Of a DNA stretch of 64,000 nt, positions 59,652-64,000 are shown one piece after another. Position numbers and translations under genes: made by a program. The notes under the pieces are model-generated. The model ran no database searches and had not been told where the DNA came from. It worked only from the letters and a program-made list of their open reading frames with translations. The DNA comes from Mucilaginibacter oryzae (GTDB lineage: Bacteria; Bacteroidota; Bacteroidia; Sphingobacteriales; Sphingobacteriaceae). The first letter of the stretch is position 1. Every line of letters starts with the position of its first letter. The stretch lies in NCBI RefSeq assembly GCF_003148845.1, contig NZ_QGHA01000006.1, positions 62,001 through 126,000 on the forward strand, read 5' to 3'.

Positions 59652-60185
59652 TTACTTTGCCGATGCAAATTTATTTTTGATGCGCTCCAACTGCTTTAAA
59701 TGATGCTGCAAATGCACCCTGATAAACTTAAACCATTGCCTGGCATTCAGCATCCCCAAAGCCGGGTGTTTATATTTATTAACAGGTAAAGATGTTTTAA
59801 TAAGCGGCGTGGTGGTATCTATACGGCGGCGGCATTTAATAATAAGGTTTTTGGCTTCTTCTTTACTGATCTTATCCACCGCCACCCTGGCGTTAACCTC
59901 GGCGGGTACTTTAGCTTTTACCGGCGGCAGGCAGCCAAAAAGCATCACGAAGCGGCCGGCCAGCGTAAGTCCTTTTTTGTTGGGTTCGCAATTGTCATGG
60001 GTACAACGCTCCAGCGCTATTGATGAGCCGAGGGTGGCCTGCATTATGTGGCTGTAAACCTCGGCGTAACTCCAGCTCCCATCTGCCGGGGTTACATCAA
60101 ACTCCTCATCGGGGATATTATCTAACCAGCGGCGGTATTCGTCGAGGGCGGCATCGATGGCTTTACGTTCTTTGGCGATGTTCAT
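59652..60185 (-). CDS. DinB-like four-helix protein
   Basis: The 177-residue protein has the DinB/YfiT fold pattern: DGSWSYAEVYSHIMQAT with the first metal-ligand histidine (near residue 47), an interior helical pair, and FIRVHLQHHLKQLERIK with HxxxH at the C-terminus (near 158). These three histidines bind a divalent metal in the family. DinB-like proteins include thiol-dependent transferases, but no substrate can be inferred here. It is followed upstream by hicA on the same strand, 3 bp away. Confidence 0.85.
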   Translation of the reverse strand: MNIAKERKAIDAALDEYRRWLDNIPDEEFDVTPADGSWSYAEVYSHIMQATLGSSIALERCTHDNCEPNKKGLTLAGRFVMLFGCLPPVKAKVPAEVNARVAVDKISKEEAKNLIIKCRRRIDTTTPLIKTSLPVNKYKHPALGMLNARQWFKFIRVHLQHHLKQLERIKNKFASAK

Positions 60186-60188
60186 GGA

Positions 60189-60389
60189 TTAATCTTTAAG
60201 ATCGATACCAGCCTGTTTAAGAATAGCGTGCAGTGTGCCTTTTTTTAATTCTTTTGAATGCATAGGTACAACTGTTCTTTTACCGTTGGTATAATTTACA
60301 AACATTTGGTGACTTCCTTTAGTCCGCACGTGCTCAAAACCATGTGCCAGTAAAATGGCAACGATTTCTTTAGGCGTATAGGATTTCAC
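60189..60389 (-). CDS. hicA: HicA-type mRNA interferase toxin
   Basis: HicA is a small dsRBD-like ribonuclease that cuts mRNA in translation. The 66-residue protein has the typical pattern with the catalytic histidine in TKGSHQMFVNY (near residue 27), GKRTVVPMHSKELKKGTL, and a final ILKQAGI. It starts at GTG 60389, immediately after the hicB stop codon with no spacer, so it is translationally coupled to the antitoxin. Confidence 0.92.
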   Translation of the reverse strand: MKSYTPKEIVAILLAHGFEHVRTKGSHQMFVNYTNGKRTVVPMHSKELKKGTLHAILKQAGIDLKD

Positions 60390-60617
60390 TTACAGCGCAA
60401 CGGTCAGTGAGTACTCAAGGCTACGGCTATCATCAGGCACAGGTTCACCTTCTTCCTCTAACGTTTCAACGTATAAAGCTATAGCCTCTTTGGCCATTTC
60501 AATAGCCTCGTCAATAGTTTCACCCTGAGTAAAACAGCCGGGTAAAGCAGGTACAGACACACTAAATCCGCCTTCTTCTTCCGGGGTAAGCAATATGCGA
60601 TATGTACGTTGTTTCAT
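60390..60617 (-). CDS. hicB: HicB-type antitoxin
   Basis: The 75-residue protein is a HicB N-terminal domain: RILLTPEEEGGFSVSVPALPGCFTQGETIDEAIEMAKEAI, the RNase-H-like partial fold that binds HicA. It lacks the DNA-binding C-terminal domain of long HicB, so repression would need another route. The promoter is directly in front: TTTG (60647-60650), 17 bp, TAAATTTG (60622-60629), with the ATG 4 nt behind the box, which predicts a leaderless mRNA. HicB-first order is the reverse of some other hic loci. Confidence 0.92.
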   Translation of the reverse strand: MKQRTYRILLTPEEEGGFSVSVPALPGCFTQGETIDEAIEMAKEAIALYVETLEEEGEPVPDDSRSLEYSLTVAL

Positions 60618-60621
60618 AATT

Positions 60622-60650
60622 CAAATTTAAACAATAATTATCTCATCAAA
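60622..60650 (-). promoter_or_regulatory. Promoter of the hicB-hicA operon
   Basis: TTTG (60647-60650) and TAAATTTG (60622-60629), 17 bp apart, on the minus strand. The -7 box ends 4 nt before the hicB ATG. Confidence 0.72.
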
Positions 60651-60660
60651 TACCTATCAC

Positions 60661-61389
60661 TTATAACATTACCATCAACTCTTTTAAATGAGTTATCTGT
60701 ATTAACACATCCTCCGGCTTTTCGAGTTGATAAGGATTAAAGTAAATGGCATCCATACCAAAGTTTAAGGCTCCGCGGATATCGGCTTCTATGCTATCCC
60801 CTATCATTACACTCTCGGCCTTAACCGCCCCTGCCAAATCAAGCGCGTGTTGAAAAATGGCTTTATCGGGCTTGTTAACGCCTACATCTTCAGAGATAAT
60901 GATATGCTGAAAATACTTAGCCAGGTCAGAACCGGCAATTTTTGTTCGGGTGGAATCTTTAAAGCCGTTAGAGATCAGGTGCAACGTATATTTTGATTGC
61001 AGGTATTCAAGCGTCTCGTGGGCGTGCGGAAACAGGTTGGTTTTGGTAGGGCAAAGCTGCACGTAAGCATCTTCAAAATCAGGCGGAACCAACTCCGGGT
61101 GCAGACCGAGATCGGTAAAGGTTGATTTGAAGCGGGCATCACGCAATTCATCTTTAGTGATCGCCCCGATATGATATTGCGCCCAAAGGCGGTGGTTGTT
61201 GCGGGTATAGGTTTCGATGAATAATTCTGCAGAGCGCAGGCCGATCTCCTGAAGTTGATGGATCAGGTACAACTCTCGTAAAGCCTCTTCGGAGTTCTTG
61301 TCAAAGTCCCAGATGGTATGATCAAGATCGAAAAAGATGTGTTTGTATTTTATTTCAGATTTGGGATGTTCGATTTCGGATGTTGACAT
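60661..61389 (-). CDS. YjjG-type noncanonical pyrimidine nucleotidase (HAD family), with repeat-derived N-terminus
   Basis: YjjG-type enzymes hydrolyse noncanonical pyrimidine nucleotides, keeping them out of DNA. The 242-residue HAD protein has motif I HIFFDLDHTIWDFD (DxDxT), motif II LISNGF, motif III lysine in NKPDKAIFQHAL, and motif IV VMIGDSIEADI. The first about 14 residues (STSEIEHPKSEIK) and the start codon come from the GAAATCGAACATCC repeat, whose arm ends at 61381. The natural start of homologues corresponds to about residue 15 (KYKHIFFDLDHT), where no ATG exists. It follows upp on the same strand. Confidence 0.88.
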   Translation of the reverse strand: MSTSEIEHPKSEIKYKHIFFDLDHTIWDFDKNSEEALRELYLIHQLQEIGLRSAELFIETYTRNNHRLWAQYHIGAITKDELRDARFKSTFTDLGLHPELVPPDFEDAYVQLCPTKTNLFPHAHETLEYLQSKYTLHLISNGFKDSTRTKIAGSDLAKYFQHIIISEDVGVNKPDKAIFQHALDLAGAVKAESVMIGDSIEADIRGALNFGMDAIYFNPYQLEKPEDVLIQITHLKELMVML

Positions 61390-61504
61390 TTTTTTTGGAA
61401 ATTTCGGATGTTCGATTTCGGATATATTTGACCCTCTATCTGAAATTCAAAATTAAGCAAATTCAAATTTATCAAATCCGAAATCGAACATCCCAAATCC
61501 GAAA
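61353..61504. repeat. Inverted GAAATCGAACATCC repeat spanning the nucleotidase start and the upp end
   Basis: Arms 61353-61381 and 61476-61504 match in 28 of 29 positions as inverted copies. A third, shorter copy lies at about 61402-61422. Total span about 152 bp. The left arm encodes residues 3-12 of the YjjG-like protein and the right arm ends just before the upp stop codon. Confidence 0.85.
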
Positions 61505-61509
61505 TCAAT

Positions 61510-62154
61510 CTATGCCTTCTCCCCAAACGCCAAATCCCCCGCATCGCCCAAACCCGGCACTATGTACGCCTTGCTGGTCATCTCGTCATCCACGGCGCAA
61601 ACCCACAGTTTGGCTTTAGGCAGGTTGGCGCGTACATGGGCCACACCTTCGGTACTGGCAATTACGGCGGCAATGTGCAGTTCTTTGATGTTATATTGCG
61701 CGGTTAATTCTTTACAAACCTGTACAACGCTTTGGCCGGTGGCCAGCATGGTATCGCACAAAATAAAAACCTGATCGTCAAGGCTGGGGCTCGAGATATG
61801 ATCAACCTGGATCACGAAGCTGCCATTGCGTTTTACCTTTCGGTAAGCAGTGATGAATGACGCGGACGACCTGTCAAAAAAATTCAAAAAACCCTGATGA
61901 AACGGCAGCCCGGCACGTAAAACCACTCCGATAACCGGCTCGTCGGCAGGGATATTGATGCTCGCCGTTCCTAACGGGGTTGCAACCTCTTTAGCTTCGT
62001 ACCGCAGCGTTTTACTGAGCTCGTAGGCTAAAATCCCGCCCAGTTTTTCCTGGTTAGCCTTAAAACGCGCCTTATCCTGCTGGATAACCGCATCACGTAA
62101 TTCGGCAAGGAACTGGTTAGCAATAGTATCGGTTTTATTAAGAACAAAGATCAT
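61510..62154 (-). CDS. upp: Uracil phosphoribosyltransferase
   Basis: Upp makes UMP from uracil and PRPP in salvage. The 214-residue protein has the PRPP loop VFILCDTMLATGQSVVQVC (about residues 130-148) and the uracil-binding C-terminus YIVPGLGDAGDLAFG. Both ends are typical. The start is ATG 62154. The region between its end and the YjjG-type gene is filled by inverted repeats. Confidence 0.95.
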   Translation of the reverse strand: MIFVLNKTDTIANQFLAELRDAVIQQDKARFKANQEKLGGILAYELSKTLRYEAKEVATPLGTASINIPADEPVIGVVLRAGLPFHQGFLNFFDRSSASFITAYRKVKRNGSFVIQVDHISSPSLDDQVFILCDTMLATGQSVVQVCKELTAQYNIKELHIAAVIASTEGVAHVRANLPKAKLWVCAVDDEMTSKAYIVPGLGDAGDLAFGEKA

Positions 62155-62330
62155 ATATCAGTTGGCTAAACGGTTGGCGATTGTTAGTTGCAGTAGGCAG
62201 CGGCAGCAGTTTAGTAAAAACCTATGCAATCTACCTGAAAAAAATCAGACTACCAATACTATTGGTAGCAGTTAGTTAAAAGACAATCAATCTATACCCC
62301 AAAACCACACATTTATTCTATCGCTTTACA

Positions 62331-62338
62331 TAAATTTG
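62331..62338 (+). promoter_or_regulatory. Candidate -7 promoter box of uvrB
   Basis: TAAATTTG is a perfect TAnnTTTG box. It would place the transcription start a few bases upstream of the microsatellite and give a leader of about 125 nt. Confidence 0.45.
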
Positions 62339-62349
62339 CGGCTATTTTC

Positions 62350-62382
62350 TGCTACTGCTACTGCTACTGCTACTGCTACTGC
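62350..62382 (+). repeat. Hexanucleotide microsatellite (TGCTAC)n
   Basis: Five perfect TGCTAC units plus a partial sixth (TGC), in the presumed 5' leader of uvrB. Confidence 0.9.
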
Positions 62383-62468
62383 CCTACTGACATACAGCTG
62401 TCATTATCACCCGCTTATTTTGCCATCAAAACCCTATTGGCAGATTATTTGTATTTTTACATAACAAC

Positions 62469-64000
62469 ATGGATTTTAAATTAACATCACAATATAAACC
62501 AACCGGCGATCAGCCCGAGGCTATCCGCCAACTGGTTGAAGGTATCCGCAACGGCGACCCATACCAGACCCTGTTAGGCGTTACCGGATCGGGCAAGACT
62601 TTTACGGTTGCCAATATTATTGAGCAAACCCAGAAGCCTACGCTCATATTGAGCCACAACAAAACGCTGGCCGCGCAGCTTTACGGCGAGTTTAAGCAGT
62701 TTTTCCCCGAAAACGCGGTAAACTACTTTGTATCTTATTATGATTATTACCAGCCGGAGGCCTTTATTCCTACCACCAATACCTACATTGAAAAAGATCT
62801 GCAGATTAACGACGAGATTGAAAAGCTGCGTCTCCGCACTACCTCGGCCTTAATGTCGGGGCGGCGGGATGTGATTGTAGTGTCGTCGATATCCTGTATT
62901 TACGGTATGGGGAACCCGGACGATTTTGCCGATTCGGTTTTCAAATTCGCGGTTGGTACCCGCATTAGCCGTAACGCTTTTTTACACCGTTTGGTCGAGA
63001 TTTTGTATGCCCGCACCACGGCCGATTTTAAACGCGGTACCTTCAGGGTAAAAGGCGATACCGTTGATATTTTCCCCGCTTACCTGGATTATGCTTACCG
63101 CATCTCATTTTTTGGCGATGATATTGAAGAGCTGAGTTCATTTGATATAGGCACCGGCAAAACGCTGGAAAAAATGACGCATATGGTGGTTTACCCCGCC
63201 AACCTGTACGTGGCCCCGCGCGAGCGTTTCCTGCAATCCATCTGGGCTATACAGGAAGAACTGGAAACCCGCAAAAAGCAATTTATTGATGATGGCAGGT
63301 TTTTAGAAGCCAAACGCCTGGAAGAAAGGGTGAATTACGATTTGGAGATGATACGCGAACTTGGTTATTGCTCGGGTATCGAAAATTATTCCCGCTTTTT
63401 TGATGGCCGCAAGCCGGGTGCAAGGCCATTCTGTTTATTAGATTATTTCCCGGATGATTACCTGATGGTGATTGATGAAAGCCACGTAACCGTTCCGCAG
63501 ATCAGGGCAATGTACGGGGGCGACCGTTCGCGCAAAATTTCGCTGGTTGACTATGGCTTCCGTTTGCCGGCCGCGCTGGATAACCGCCCGCTTAATTTCC
63601 AGGAGTTTGAGAACCTTGCACCGCAAACGATATATGTAAGCGCTACCCCCGGCGATTTTGAACTGGAAAAATCGGGTGGTGTGGTGGTTGAACAGGTGAT
63701 CAGGCCGACAGGCTTGCTCGACCCGGTTATTGATGTGCGCCCGGTTATCAACCAGGTGGATGATTTGCTGGAGGAGGTTGATAAAACCATTAAACAAGGC
63801 GACCGCGTGCTGGTAACCACCCTCACCAAACGCATGGCCGAAGAGCTGGCTAAATACATGGACCGGCTCGGCATTAAGTGCCGTTACATCCACTCGGAAG
63901 TTAAAACCCTGCAAAGGGTGGAGATTTTAAGAGGTTTACGTTTGGGTGAGTTTGATGTGCTGATAGGGATCAACCTGTTGCGCGAGGGTTTGGATTTGCC
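62469..64000 (+). CDS. uvrB: Excinuclease ABC subunit UvrB (N-terminal part, cut by window edge)
   Basis: UvrB verifies DNA damage and prepares the incision in nucleotide excision repair. About 510 of the usual 670 residues are present: Walker A TLLGVTGSGKTFTVANII (about residues 34-50), the damage-probing beta-hairpin VSYYDYYQPEAFIPTTNTYIEKD (about 88-110), SSISCIYGMGNP, DEIEKLRLRTTSALMSGR, and the C-terminal ATPase motif of lobe 2 up to IGINLLREGLDLP at the edge. The ATG at 62469 gives MDFKLTSQYKPTGDQPEAI. The last part (UvrC-binding end) is outside the window. Confidence 0.96.
   Translation, partial: MDFKLTSQYKPTGDQPEAIRQLVEGIRNGDPYQTLLGVTGSGKTFTVANIIEQTQKPTLILSHNKTLAAQLYGEFKQFFPENAVNYFVSYYDYYQPEAFIPTTNTYIEKDLQINDEIEKLRLRTTSALMSGRRDVIVVSSISCIYGMGNPDDFADSVFKFAVGTRISRNAFLHRLVEILYARTTADFKRGTFRVKGDTVDIFPAYLDYAYRISFFGDDIEELSSFDIGTGKTLEKMTHMVVYPANLYVAPRERFLQSIWAIQEELETRKKQFIDDGRFLEAKRLEERVNYDLEMIRELGYCSGIENYSRFFDGRKPGARPFCLLDYFPDDYLMVIDESHVTVPQIRAMYGGDRSRKISLVDYGFRLPAALDNRPLNFQEFENLAPQTIYVSATPGDFELEKSGGVVVEQVIRPTGLLDPVIDVRPVINQVDDLLEEVDKTIKQGDRVLVTTLTKRMAEELAKYMDRLGIKCRYIHSEVKTLQRVEILRGLRLGEFDVLIGINLLREGLDL

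Larger units (their letters stand above)
62155..62468. other. 314-bp region between upp and uvrB (divergent promoters)
   Basis: It holds a candidate -7 box for uvrB (62331-62338), a hexanucleotide microsatellite (62350-62382), and several short GCAG/GTAG-rich stretches around 62185-62215. No gene is supported. Confidence 0.6.

Noticed and set aside
62350..62382. Possible CRISPR or direct-repeat array
   Set aside because: The unit is 6 bp with no spacers; it is a simple microsatellite.

Overview
The window looks like a contiguous chromosomal segment of a Bacteroidota bacterium of the Sphingobacteriaceae type (Mucilaginibacter or Pedobacter relatives are my best guess from memory of gene content). 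Reasons: the start of sprA (type IX secretion) directly behind ruvA and a malic enzyme, DUF4292/DUF3108/DUF3109/DUF2480 proteins, Bacteroidota -7 promoter boxes (TAnnTTTG), almost no Shine-Dalgarno sequences, and AT-rich spacers full of small palindromic repeats. I found no rRNA, tRNA, CRISPR array, prophage or insertion sequence.

Layout. 1-16.8 kb is mostly minus strand: sprA (cut by the window edge), ruvA, maeB, a DUF1801 protein, an MltD-like lytic transglycosylase, gatA, two TatA-type genes, then a cell-envelope run (flippase, TPR protein, DUF4292 lipoprotein, EnvC-like activator), acylphosphatase and an amidohydrolase, with yceI-like on the plus strand. 16.9-25.9 kb is mostly plus: rlmN, comF, then miaB, a sigma-54 activator, lptE, an unknown protein and secG. 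26-40 kb is minus: sugar epimerase, beta-propeller/phosphoesterase, hybrid histidine kinase, glyA, a RelE/ParE toxin-antitoxin pair, an FtsX/MacB-type permease, scpA and a DoxX-like membrane protein. 40.4-45 kb is plus: dxs and a two-gene ABC exporter. 45-62.2 kb is minus: a broken YoeB-type toxin with its antitoxin, a RemB/Wzi-like barrel, gmd, DUF3109-DUF3108-DUF2480, ppiD, lptC, an outer-membrane protein, coaX, purQ, a membrane protein, a glycosyltransferase, an LpxH-like phosphoesterase, a 36-residue membrane peptide, DinB-like, hicA/hicB, a YjjG-type nucleotidase and upp. uvrB starts at 62,469 and runs off the end.

Functionally this is core and envelope biology: LPS transport (lptE, lptC), outer-membrane protein folding (ppiD), murein remodelling (mltD-like, EnvC-like), secretion (secG, tatA, sprA), isoprenoid precursor supply (dxs), translation and RNA modification (gatA, rlmN, miaB), DNA repair (ruvA, uvrB) and nucleotide/cofactor synthesis (purQ, upp, coaX, glyA). 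Three toxin-antitoxin loci are scattered among them.

The most unusual signal is several families of short palindromic repeats that do not merely sit between genes. One is inserted in frame inside miaB (exactly 90 bp, 30 codons). Others supply the stop codons of miaB, dxs, scpA and a DUF3109 gene, and one supplies the N-terminus and start codon of the YjjG-like nucleotidase. Also notable are a YoeB-type toxin killed by a single in-frame stop, and three genes (rlmN and the first genes of two toxin-antitoxin operons) whose start codon lies exactly 4 nt behind a -7 box, which predicts leaderless mRNAs.
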